Assembly (NCBI GenBank): GCA_028752905.1
Contig: JAQNBH010000010.1
Location: 26,794,832-26,858,831 of the forward strand
Length of the DNA stretch: 64,000 nt
Origin: Cladorhizidae sp. MBARI D1340-BT2
Lineage: Eukaryota; Porifera; Demospongiae; Poecilosclerida; Cladorhizidae
Direction: 5' to 3'
Of the stretch, positions 11,580-22,162 are shown in pieces. The position numbers were made by a program, and so were the translations under genes. How positions within the stretch are numbered: the first letter of the stretch is position 1; the number at the start of each line of letters is the position of its first letter. The notes beneath the pieces were generated by a model. It saw nothing but the letters and a program-made list of their open reading frames with translations, made no database searches and was not told the origin of the DNA.

Positions 11580-13110
11580 GTGCATGAGACAACTTTTGTC
11601 ACTGTTTGTTTTCAACCAGCCATGGCTAGTTCACTAGATGGAAGCTCTGAATCAGCTGGTTCTTCAAAGAAAATATGTTTGGCTGAAATGACAGCTACGA
11701 GTGTGGGCTCACAAATAGCTGGAAGGGGAAGGTTCAAGTGCAGCTGGCAACTTCCTGATGGAATAATTTACAGCACAAAAGGAAACAAGTATGCTTATTG
11801 CAAGCTGTCTTCAAGTCATTTCAGTGTTTCTCATGGGGGATTCAATGACATATCTGGTCATGTGGGAGGTTGTAGCCATAAGCTAAGGCTAAGGGATGTA
11901 AAGGGATCATCCCTGATCAAGGGAATGTTGAGCTCAAGCAAGTCTGCAATGCAGCTGAGCCATGCAAGAAAGGTTATATCTGCTGAAGTAATGATGTGCA
12001 AGTTCATTGGTATGCAGAATCGCTCCTTTCATGCCACTGATCACTTATCTGATTTAGTTCAGGCAATGTTTCCTGACTCGTCAGATTTTTCCTGTAAGCA
12101 TACCAAAACCAGATCCATTTTGTATGAAGCACTAGACCCTTTTTATAAGAAGCCAATAATAAGTAATCTTCATAAGTCACCATATAGTTTGCTTTGTGAT
12201 GATGCTAAATTCAGTGAAGCTTCTTACAGTTCTGGTCCGTGCCTTTGAACCCATCAATGGCTTAGTGAGAACCCGACACTTGGAAACTGTTGTAATTACT
12301 GATTTAAGTGCAGTTTTGAACAGGTAATTCTGAATTATGGCCTTGAATTTAGTAAAATGCTAAGTTTTGCTTCAAAAAGTTGCAATGTCATGAAGGGGGC
12401 TAGTAGTGGTGTAATTACTACGCTTCGTGAAAAACAGCCAAAAATCATTGACATTCATTGTATATGTCATGTAGTCACTTTGGTAGTTAAATCTGCTGTC
12501 AAAATCCTTCCCTTTAAAGTTGATGAGTTCTTAATAGACATCTTTTATCACTTTTATCGTAATATTAAACGTGTTACATCACTCCTCGAGTATGTTGACT
12601 TCTGTCATGTGGAATTCAAGTCCATACTTAAGCATTGTGATACCCGATGGCTTTAACTAACTTGTGCTCTCCGGAGAATGTTGGATATGTGGATCTCATT
12701 GCTATCTTATTTCAATAGTCATCCTGATATTGAAAAACCAGGAAGGGTCAAAAGCCCCCTTGAGTTCCGAGAATTTTCAGCAGACTCGGATGTGACTACT
12801 TCAAATGGTCAAGATGCAGTGGAATTTTGGCTAAATGCAAAGTCAGCAATGGGTGTAAATATAACAGATTAGCAACATTAGCTTTACAATTCTGCAAGAA
12901 ATGCTGATACTAGTGAAAGAGTTTTTAGTTTAGTGAGGTGAATAAAAACTGATTTTCGATCAAGGTTGAATCATGAAAATGTTTCTTCTCTCATTTTAAC
13001 TCGCTTGAAAAGTGGGGGTAGATCAGATTTTGAACCAAACTTTCTGGACAAAGCAAAGTCTTGTATTCATGAGAGGAATCTAAGCTGTGACATCAATAAA
13101 TATAGCTAAC
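11580..13110 (+). pseudogene. hAT transposase pseudogene (BED-type N-terminus, hAT C-terminal dimerisation motif)
   Basis: A plus-strand frame from 11622 (MASSLDGSSESAGSSKK) contains a BED-like region (FKCSW, YCKLSSSHFSVSHGG) and runs to 12248. Pieces continue at 12357-12656 (IDIHCICHVVTLVVKSAV, KHCDTRWL) and 12678-12872. Near 12890-13060 there is a hAT dimerisation-like segment (NADTSERVFSLVR, then RLNHENVSSLIL). Several stops and frameshifts break it. It separates two family A arrays, so it probably inserted into one original array. TIRs were not resolved. Confidence 0.75.
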
Positions 13111-13224
13111 TTTTGTTACACCGTATAATTTTGGGGGCTTTTTTGGCATCTTATTCTCTTTTTTGTGCATCAAAACAATATTCCATTATTTATAATTTAT
13201 GATCAATAATGGCATGATTTTTCC

Positions 13225-13258
13225 CACCCCCCCCCCCCCCCCCCCCACCCACCCCCCT
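13225..13258. repeat. poly-C tract
   Basis: C-rich run with occasional A, near the 3' end of the hAT pseudogene. Length is uncertain. Confidence 0.85.
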
Positions 13259-13330
13259 TATAGTACTGAAACTGTTCTAAAACTACTGAAATCTTAAGTT
13301 CAAGTACTGAATTTTACATCCTAGGGTGGG

Positions 13331-13660
13331 CATGATGTCACTCTGGTGGGCCGTGCAGCACATGGTGTCACTCTGGTAGGCCATGCAGCGCACATAGTGT
13401 CACTCTGGTGTGTCATGCAGCACATGATGTCACTGTGGTGGGCCATGCAGAACATGGTGTCACTCTGGTAGGCCATGCAGCACATGGTGTCATTCTGGTA
13501 GGCCATGCAGCACATTGTGTCACTCTGGTTGGTCACGCAGCACATGATGTCACTCTGGTGGGTCATGCAGCACATGATATCACTCTGATGGGCCATGCAG
13601 CACATGATGTCACTCTGGTGGGCCATGCAGCATATTATGTCACTCTGGTGGGCCATGTAG
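13331..13660. repeat. family A minisatellite, array 3 (about 11 copies)
   Basis: Same 30-bp unit as arrays 1 and 2, with more substitutions per unit, directly after the hAT pseudogene and before the second Harbinger-like copy. Confidence 0.95.
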
Positions 13661-13814
13661 ATCTGCCTTCAACCGCAAGCTCCCAGCCCAATCCTAACAA
13701 TGAGCTGGCTTCAGACCCAAGCACCCAGCCCAACATGGAGGAAGATTTGTCCCCGGACCAAATGGGAGGAGTGGTACCCCTGTGGCATCAGGTCCTATAG
13801 CCCCCGCCAAATCC

Positions 13815-14100
13815 TAACAACTCTCTACAGCTATTGATGGTAGGCACATAGTAGTGCAACCGCCAAGGGACTCTACACAGCTATTGATGCTAATCACATA
13901 GTAGTGCAAGCTCCCAGGAACAGTTGAACTCTCTATAACTATTGATGGTAGGCACATAGTTGTGCAAGCTCCAGAAAAAGTGGACCTCTATTGATGGTAG
14001 CCACATAGTAGTGCAAGCTCCAAGGAACAATGGAACTCTCTACAGCTATTGATGGTAGGCATATAGTAGTGCCAGCTCCAGTAACAGTGGAATTCTCTAC
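13815..14100. repeat. tandem repeat, about 60-bp unit
   Basis: Five imperfect units with AACTCTCTACAGCTATTGAT and GGTAGGCACATAGTAGTGCA. Related units occur once or twice at 9295-9375 and, inverted, at 43640-43800. They appear to be part of the Harbinger-like element. Confidence 0.8.
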
Positions 14101-14101
14101 T

Positions 14102-14151
14102 TAGCCCTAGCCCTAGCCCTAGCCCTAGCCCTAGCCCTAGCTCTAGCCCTA
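14102..14151. repeat. (CCCTAG)n short tandem repeat
   Basis: About eight hexamers of CCCTAG with one CTCTAG variant. It differs from the canonical animal telomere repeat (CCCTAA on this strand). It sits inside the Harbinger-like copy. Confidence 0.9.
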
Positions 14152-14824
14152 CAAGTGGAGTTTTCTATCATTTTCTTGGCTGCTGATGTTCACTATGCTG
14201 ATGATTGTTTTGGAGTCTGAATGATATCGCTTTGTTCTCACCACTGCTATTGGCTTACTATGATAGATCTGGGGGAAGTTGGGTGCTATAGTGATGGATG
14301 TGTTTTTTTTAACTGTGCATTATGGAAGATGTCATGCTGGTATTACCTGCACCTTCTCCATTACCTGGTACCACTGTGTCAAGACTTCCTCATCTTATTG
14401 TGAGAGATGCTGCCTTTCTCTCTGTGCAACTATTTGCTGCGACCACATCCCAGACAGAACCTGCCTGGAATGCAGTATTTAATGTGATATGATATGGATA
14501 GTTTACCATCCACATTATCAAGTGTCCCTGTGTTCTTCCTGAGGATGAAGCTTTTTCTGATAATGGATTGAGCAGAGCAAGGCATATCATTGAGAATATG
14601 TTTGGCATTTACTCGCAGCAAGGTAATGATCATGTAGAGTGCAGACATATGACATACTCCTGTGCCTGCATTCTAGATGGAGGCTCTTTAGGAGGCCTAT
14701 TGTTGCTATGCCTGACCATGTCATCGTGAATAAGCCTTCAAAGCGATCTTATGACAACACAGTCCAGTATTCATTGTCCACTTGGGTTTGTAAATGGGGA
14801 GGATTGGGCTGGTTGTGTGACAAT

Positions 14825-15170
14825 TATGGGTTGAGGCAGGTTTGAGTAGGTTGATTAATAGCATTATGGGAACACACACTGGACCAATAGCATACTGGGT
14901 TGAGGCAGGTTGAAGTAGGTTGACAATACATCATACACTGGACCAACACCACACTGGGTTGAGGCAGGTTGAGATACAGGTGCGGTTGATCATAGCTCTT
15001 TGGGGGCACACTATATACACAATACTGGTTTGAGGCAGGTTGAAGTAGGTTGACAATTCTATGGGAACACACAATCGACCAACACCATACTGGGTTGAGG
15101 TAGGTTGAAGAAGTTGATAATAGCTCCATGGGGACACACACTGGACCAACACCACACTGGGATGAGAATT
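14825..15170. repeat. tandem repeat, about 65-bp unit
   Basis: Five imperfect units with GGGTTGAGGCAGGTTGA and ACACACTGGACCAACACC. The same family as 10090-10280. Confidence 0.8.
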
Positions 15171-15623
15171 CCACCTAGAAGAATTTGCCAAAAGTGAATG
15201 ACTATTGGATGGCCTTTATTAGGAAGATTCCACCAAGTGGTATTCTTGCTCTTCTCCACAGAGCACACACATTGCACATTCACACACACACATACACTCA
15301 CACATACATACACACACACACACATTAACTGATGATTTTATCATGATTGGGTTGTTCAATCGCGAATCTGGAGATGATCAACACAGGGTTAACTAGGCAA
15401 CACAATATCAAGCACACACAAATATAACTTCCAACCATAGACACTAGGTTAGGATTGGAATATTCATCAGCATCTTTGTCATTAAAAAATGAGTAGATGA
15501 TCATATAATGAGATGTACAAATTGGAGGATGTTATATTAAAAACTAGTATTCACTGTTGAATTTGGCACAGGGACTGGCTACTGTATGAGAGGAGTTAGA
15601 CTTGGCTATGCTGCCACTGCCAT

Positions 15624-15745
15624 GGCAGGCCATGCAGCACATGGTTTCAATCTGCTGGGCCATGAAGCACATGGTGTCACTCTGTAGGCAATGCAGCACA
15701 TTGTGTCACTTCTGGAGGGTCATGAAGCACATAGTGTCACTCTGG
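15624..15745. repeat. family A minisatellite, degenerate array (about 4 units)
   Basis: Recognisable GCCATG(C/A)AGCACATGGTGTCACTCTG-like units with indels. It stops abruptly at TCTGG, where the hAT-A TIR (CAGGGCCGG) begins. Confidence 0.85.
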
Positions 15746-17800
15746 CAGGGCCGGAGCCTCTGGTAAGGCTGCTAAGATTTTGGCCTTACCAGTTTGGGGG
15801 CAATTGAAACCGGTAATGGTCTTCAAATACAAAGGTTTTGGTGCACATGTCAGTCAGCAAGTGTCAGTGCTTTAAATAGCTAGCTACTATGGCTTGTGCT
15901 GGAAAGTTTATCTTGTCTGAACTACCACCAGTTGACTGTTCATCATCATCCACCTGACATATATTCCTATCCTAAGAAGCCTTTTGGAAAAACAAAAGTT
16001 GTTTAGAGATCATGGTTTAGGGAATGGTCATTTCTCCACTATGATGAGCCAAGGGATGTGGCATATTGTCGTATCTGTGTAACTGCTTTTAAGGAGAGAA
16101 AAATGTGAGGATCAAGTGCTGACTCTTCATTTGTAAGTTGATAAATATATTTTTTGTATACTACTTGCAGCATGCTGTATTTAGTGTGATATTGCCATCT
16201 TAAAAATAATAATAGGTATCTACAGGATTTGCTAATTGGAAGGATGGAACAAGTGTGCTGAGAAAACACGAGCAAAGTTGCTCATCGGCAAGCTGTCGAA
16301 GTAACAATAACCATCCGAGGTACCACGACTAACGTTGCCGAACAACTCTCTCAAGCAGTTGTAAAAGAGAAAGTTCACAATAGGGCTATGTTGCTCAAGA
16401 TAATATCCTCTATTCGATATTTAGCAAGGCAGGGTTTGGCTCTCCGAGGGGAACGGCAATTATGGAAATTTTCTGCAAATTCTGAGATTAAAAGGGGAAG
16501 ATAACCACCATGCAATTGATTGGCTGAAGCCCAAAATGAACAAATATACATCCCATGAGATTCAAAATGGGATTTTGAAAGTTATGGCTGTTCATGTGTT
16601 AAGAGACATTGCTGCTAGTCTTCAAATTTCTCCCTTTATAACTGTGATGATGGATGAAACCACAGATGCATCTACCAAAGAGCAAGCAACCATTGTTTTT
16701 CGAACAGTAACGAATGAATTGGATGTACACGAAGAGTTTCTAGGATTATATGAAGTGCCTTCGATAGATTCATTGACGTTGGTTAGCATTATGAAGGATT
16801 CTCTCTGTAGAATGAATATTCCTGTATCACGAATCCGTGGACAATGTTACAATGGTGCCAGCACCATGAGAGGGGCCAGAAGTGGTGTTGCTAAGCTTAT
16901 TATGGATGAGGAGCCTAGAGCACTTTATACTCATTGTTATGGCCACTCCCATCAACCTTGCCATTAATGATGCCATAAAACAAACAAAACCTATCAAAAG
17001 TGCCTTAGAAGTAACTCACGAGACCACAAAACTGATCAAGTATTCTTCACGTAGGGAAGGGTTATTTAGGGAGTTGAAAAGTACGCATGACCTAAAGTCT
17101 GGCATCCACTGTGCAGGAATGAGATTGCTTTGTCCTACAAGGTAGTGTGCATGCTGATTCACTTAAAAGGCAATTATGAGGCTCTTATGGATACTTGGGA
17201 GGAGGCTTTGAATATTACTCGTGACACAGAAATGAGAGCAAGAATTAATGGAGTATTTGCTCAAATGAAGACATTTGATTTTGCAGTTCGGAGAAATGAT
17301 TTTATGTCATTCAGACAACTTCAGCCGAACTCTTCTAGCTAAGACAATTTCTGCAGCTCAAGTCAACAGGTAGCTAAATTGATTATTGCTACAATCAGAA
17401 GTCTTCGGGAAGATGAAGTGTATGACATATTTTGGGCAAAAGTATTGAAATTTTCGGAATCAATGAATATCCAGGACCCACAATTACCACACCGACGAAG
17501 GAGACCAGCAAGATTAGAGGATGGTATTCTAGTGGTCACTATCATGAATATCCAAAAGATTTTTATAGGCAGCTCTTCTATGAAGCTCTATCAATTGCCT
17601 CGTTAATCGTTTTGATCAACCAGGTTACATGATATATTGTCAGTTGGAACAGCTAGTGATTAAAGCAAGCCTTCAAAAGAATTTGAAGAAGAATTTCAAT
17701 TTCTAACCAATTTTTACAAGGATGATATTAACTCAGTTGTTCTCAAGGCCCAGCTTATTACTTTAGGTGTTGAATTCAAACAAAGGAATGAAGCAGGTAC
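15746..17800 (+). mobile_element. hAT-A element, left part (5' TIR and most of a decayed transposase)
   Basis: Begins with TIR CAGGGCCGGAGCCTCTG. The coding remnant starts with a TTF-type zinc-finger region near 15960-16240 (FGKTKVV, HYDEPRDVAYCRIC, then FANWKDGTSVLRKHEQS). It continues with the RNase H-like fold: ISPFITVMMDETTDAST near 16640 and ARSGVAKL then ALYTHCYGHS near 16880-16950. It breaks near 16965 and 17140 and ends at EFKQRNEAG just before 17800. Frames are interrupted, so it is a pseudogene. The missing C-terminal part is found in frame at 35000-35357. Confidence 0.8.
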
Positions 17801-19792
17801 AGGGGCAGATCCAGGGTGGGGTTTTGGGGGGTTTAACCCCCCCCCCCCCTCCCCCCTTCAGTCTATAAATGTATAAAATTAATTATTTTCTTTAATGAAC
17901 ACATTAGATGTGCTTAAAAGCTTAAATACTTTCTTGGTGTAGGGACAAAACATTTTTGCATGTAGGACTAGCAAATCTGTATAATATAGTTGGGTAGAGT
18001 GCAATGTGGTTGGTGGTCTTAGGCTAGCAACCACATGATGAATGTGCTGTGGCAATTGGCAACTACATTAATATGTGCTACAGTATCAGATCAGAGGCTA
18101 AAAATGAATAGACTACGTCAGTGTTCCTTGTCATCCTTTGGAGTTCTTCTGGCTCTGAACATGACCATTCCATAAGTGATAGTTTGTCACCTAAGAGACT
18201 ACATCAGTGCTCTTTCTCTTCTTCTGGACTTCAGGACCACATCAAGAGGTAACAAAAAGTAGCATTTCTGGCCCTGCATGCCAGTTCAGATATTGAATTG
18301 GATTTAGTGGGATGTGAGGTTATCATTAGACCTGAAGGTGTTAAAGAAACTGACATTGCGTGCCAGTCCATTCCTTCAGATTCTAATGATGCTATTCTTT
18401 GCAAACAGCTTTCATGGAAACGGGAAGTAGAAGTACAGGTATCAATGATATTGGACTTGTTGCTTCTTGTAGTATACCAATCAGTTCCTTGTCAGATAGT
18501 GACAAACATGAATTTTTGAAGAGTGAAGGCAAACATTCAAAGTTTGCAACCTTTGAAGTGATAAAGAAAGGAAAGAAACCACCATTAACATTAACATTAA
18601 TTCAGAAGTCATGGCTAAAAGAGTTCGAATGGTTGACATATTCACTCTCACATGAAGGAGGTTACTGTAAATATTGTGTACTGTTTAAACAAATTACGAA
18701 GGGTTATTTGGGAATTCTAGTGAAAAAACCTTTCAAAAATTCTGCAAATTTCAGCAAAGCAAAGGGTAAAAATGATAGGTATTTACTAATCATGGGGATT
18801 TTCAATATCACCAAGATGCTTTACATGCTGCAAAATTATTCCTGACAACATTCAAAAATCTAGAAACCAGAATAGATTGTCAAATCCAGAAAATGTCTAA
18901 CACAACCTCCAACCGAAATAAACACATCCTCTCAGCTATTGTTGATGCTGTTAAATTTTGCAGCATGCAGGGGCTTCCTATGCAGGGCCATAGAGAGAGC
19001 ATACACATCAAATCCTTCTGGAAATAGAGGTAACTTTCTAGCTTTGCTCGAATATGTTGCCAAGTACGATCCAATAATAAGGGCAACTAGGAGAGAAGAA
19101 CCAGCAATACACATCGAAAATAATACAAAATGAAATTATAATTATTATGGCAGATTTATTGCGTGAAAAGCCATTAAAAACCTCAAAATATTACAGCATT
19201 ATGGCTGACGAGGTCACAGACACAAGCATGCAAATCACGATTTGTTGATCTTGGTCAAGCTCAGCCGTATATCCATGAAACTTTCTCCACCTCGAAAGGG
19301 CTACTGGAGAAAACATTGCTGCTGGTATTATTGATCTTCTCAATAAGCATGGTATTGAAGTTGATGAGAGGACAGTCATATGATGGAGCTTCAGCAATAG
19401 CTGGCACAAGAAGAGGGACTCAGGCTTTTATCAAGAAGAAGAATGCACTTGCTTTGTACACTCATTGTCACTCACATGTTTTAAATTTGGCTGTAGCAAA
19501 ATCATGCTCTGTGCCTGATATTCTAAATACAATTGACGTCATAAATGACTATTTTAATCTGATTCTTGAGTTAATTTTGTACACTTTTGCAGAAAATAGA
19601 GTGCATAAACTGAAGGGTCTATGTAAAGCTAGGTGGACAGAAAGGCATGAATGTCTAGAACTATTTCTCTCTCTTTATCAATATATAGTAACATGAATGG
19701 ATGCCATGTTACATTTTGATGAGTACCCTCAATTGCAAACTCATGTCCAAGAATAAACCCCCCCCCTTACTGATACTCTAGATCTGCCCCTG
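17800..19792 (+). mobile_element. hAT-B element, copy 1 (TIRs present, internally deleted transposase)
   Basis: Starts CAGGGGCAGATCC and ends with the inverse, GATCTGCCCCTG. Transposase pieces on the plus strand: 18298-18845 (KKPPLTLTLIQKSWLKEFEW, GGYCKYCVLFKQITKGYLG: a TTF zinc-finger region), 18939-19240 (DUF4371-like, MADEVTDTSMQI) and 19316-19696 (GQSYDGASAIAGTRRG, ALYTHCHSHVLNLAVAKS). The C-terminal dimerisation domain is missing. Multiple stops. About 95% alike by eye to the copy at 33545, and the same family as 47568-50709. Confidence 0.85.
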
Positions 19793-20190
19793 TACATGGT
19801 GCCACAGGAGCCTTCATAGAGGTGAATACCTCGTCCTCAGTCTTTCCGGCCAGGGTGCCCCCCGCGTTACGGGTGAGGTCCCTGCGCAGCTGATCGTCGC
19901 AGCACTGTATGACCAGGTCCGGTCCGACTAGCTTGGTAGCCCTGACGTAGTCACCCCACCTTGATCTGAAGTATGTCCAGTCTTCTGAGGTGCCTGCTGA
20001 TGTAATGTCTGACCTTTTCACGCATTCCACCCTGGCCGTCTGCGGAGGCCCAGTCCTGTGGGTCATCGAGTGTGCTGACAGGAATGCAGCTGCCAGTATT
20101 GGGTCAACGTCGGGTATGACATAGTCGCAATCATCTATAGTCGCAATCATCGAAGGGGCATCTCATCTCTGCTAGTGGTGTGCTCCAATT
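19793..20190 (-). pseudogene. retrotransposon gag fragment
   Basis: The minus-strand frame 19767-20150 contains EDWTYFRSRWGDYVRATKLV, then DLVIQCCDDQLRRDLTRNAG and LAGKTEDEV, wording typical of gag-like proteins of invertebrate Gypsy elements. The remainder is absent, and the hAT-B right end abuts it. More GC-rich than its surroundings, which suggests recent arrival. Upstream, near 20170-20270, the frame can be followed through a Pro/Arg-rich leader. Confidence 0.6.
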
Positions 20191-20694
20191 GGGGTCTGTC
20201 GATCTCCTCGCTTGGTCGCCTTTTTCTGATAGGTGGGGGACCTCCTGGGCTCTTCAACATGTTGCCCTTGGAGTCTGTATACACATAGATAATAAGGAGA
20301 TCGCCCTCTTTGGTCACGATGCTACTGAATCAGAATTGGTAGTTAACGAATAGCAATGTGTATACAGACTGGCTAGTAACGTGATGCGCATGCGTACATG
20401 TAGGAAAATGATAATAGGTACGGATCGCTTGTGTGTGAGTGTATGTAGTATAGTATTGTCTACCTACCAAGCCTACCAAGAAAAATAATTAACATTGCGA
20501 AGATCAAGTTTTCTTATACTAACTTAATGCAATATGTTTTGACACATGTTCAGAGTTATGGACAAGTTATTGAGTGGGAAGTTGTTCCACAATAATTATG
20601 ATGGTGATGCTATATATGTAATCTTAGAGGGGTTTTTTCAATAGCTCACCTTTCTTCCAGAGTAAAAGTTGGCTTACATAATCCATCAACAACT

Positions 20695-20775
20695 ATCTCA
20701 ATATAATCATCTTAAATTTGCTCTATCGATGTTTTGGCTAGATATTCAGCTAGATGCTATAGCCTACATCAGGAA
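20695..20775 (-). ncRNA. hammerhead-like relic, minus strand
   Basis: On the minus strand: CCTGATGTAGGCTA, a loop, TAGCCAAAACATCGATAGAG. The order CUGAUG, stem II (GGCTA/TAGCC), A-rich core and AUC site follows a hammerhead with mutated core bases. The following sequence resembles the tails of the copies at 22015 and 26995. Probably inactive. Confidence 0.35.
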
Positions 20776-22012
20776 CAAAACAGTTAGTGTGCATACCAGA
20801 GGAGTAATGCACCTTAGGTATATATAAGCCAATAAGGCACTTCTCTACTTGCCCACTAAGATATAGGCTTCATGATTATTGGACTAACTTCCAGTAGATA
20901 ACTGCACAACTTCTGATTGACATAATAAATGTTATAGAGATTGAGCTCTAAGGTTAGCAAATTAAATGGTGTAATATTGTGCATATTGAAATTAATATAG
21001 CAACCATTTCAATTAAGCTGCATAATATAGAACCCATTTGCTTTTTGATAAGATAATACGCAGTGTTAGGTATATATCTAACTTGTTCTACGAACAAAAT
21101 TTTATTCGAAATATCTCTGAGAACAGAAACAAAATTACACCAATGAAATATGTGTATATATATTTAATATATTATGTACAAGGCAGATATGGGAATGCAT
21201 ATAATAAACTCAGTATGATTCCTATAAAACATAGCACTTGGATTTTGTGTTCACCAAAACAATCCTAAGCTCAATAAATTAGAGTCAGTGCCAGTTATTC
21301 TTAATGTGCAAGTCAGCAGGACAGCTCATGACAGAGCAACTGCAGTCAGTGCTTCCCAAGTCAGAGCGGCTCTGTCAGAGTTCCAGTCAGGGCGTTACCA
21401 GGAGACTTTGATTGAGCATTATTTGGTGATGGGTAAGTTAGTTTGGTTGGTATTGTTGTTGATGTTGGGTTCATGGAGAATTGAACTCTTCAAATCGATC
21501 GGTGCCTTTTTTGTTCTGTTTAATCGCAGTGGCAACTGTCCTGATATTGAAGAATCTTTAACTGCAATCTCCTTCTAAATATGGAAAGAGAAGAATTAAT
21601 AGAGAAAAATATTTTATATCCCATAGTTAAAGTTCCTTAAATTATAACCATATTATAGTTCAGTGGTTATGAAAACAACCTGTCCAATTGTAACCACACT
21701 CTCCAGGTGCAAACCTGCCAAATATATACTTGGAACATTTTTTTATTCATTAGAATGAAAATATAATGAGATTCTGCAATTTGGCAGGGTTATAAAATCT
21801 ACAGAGGGATTAGATAATTCAATGCAAATGGATTGGGCAGTGATAGACATAGGACCTTGCTTCTCAGTTCATCACAGCAGAATAATCTCTAGAAAAGTAG
21901 AATCACAGAGATTAGCAGATTGGTTATTTAAAATATATAATAATTTTATGTTACATAAGTAGCAGTGAATGAATTTGCACCAAAAATATAATTTTTACAG
22001 CTAATAATTTAT

Positions 22013-22100
22013 TCCTGATGAAGGCTAGAGCATCCAGCCGATATATTGAGAGAATAAAATTTCAAGGTGATTAATGAGAAGGTCATTGTAACAATTACGG
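22013..22100 (+). ncRNA. hammerhead-like motif, degenerate copy
   Basis: CTGATGA at 22015-22021, stem II with loop AGCAT, then GAT instead of the GAAAC core. The downstream segment GAGAGAATAAAATTTCA then TGAGAAGGTCATTGTAA is clearly related to 27028-27075. The core mutation should abolish cleavage. Confidence 0.45.
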
Positions 22101-22162
22101 GTCAAGACAAATTACAATCATCCAACATCTTTCCCCATAAGCAATATGCACATACCAGGAAG

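Larger units (their letters stand above)
13661..15623 (+). mobile_element. Harbinger-like DNA transposon remnant, copy 2
   Basis: Decayed DDE transposase pieces on the plus strand: TMIDLGEVGCYSDG near 14260 (first Asp region, with SDG), DAAFPL-type sequence near 14400, NGLSRARHIIENMFGI near 14560, then RWRLFRRPIVAMPDHV near 14680. This order and wording match Harbinger/PIF DDE_4 transposases. Between FGI and RRPI an apparent insertion of about 54 bp could be an intron. It is flanked by about 60-bp tandem units (13815-14100), (CCCTAG)n, about 65-bp units (14825-15170) and family A arrays on both sides. Not functional. Confidence 0.7.
20191..22162. other. 3' flank of the C2-domain gene; no confirmed gene
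   Basis: AT-rich. It contains a 15-bp inverted repeat (AGTCTGTATACACAT at about 20275 and its complement at about 20356) and a minus-strand hammerhead-like relic near 20700-20775. A plus-strand frame at 21288-21430 (RTAHDRATAVSASQVRAALS) is followed by a good donor (GATGG|GTAAGT). It might be an exon of an unknown gene, but no partner exon was found. Confidence 0.4.

Noticed and set aside
14102..14151. Chromosome end or telomere
   Set aside because: The hexamer is CCCTAG, the tract is only 50 bp and sits inside a transposon copy.
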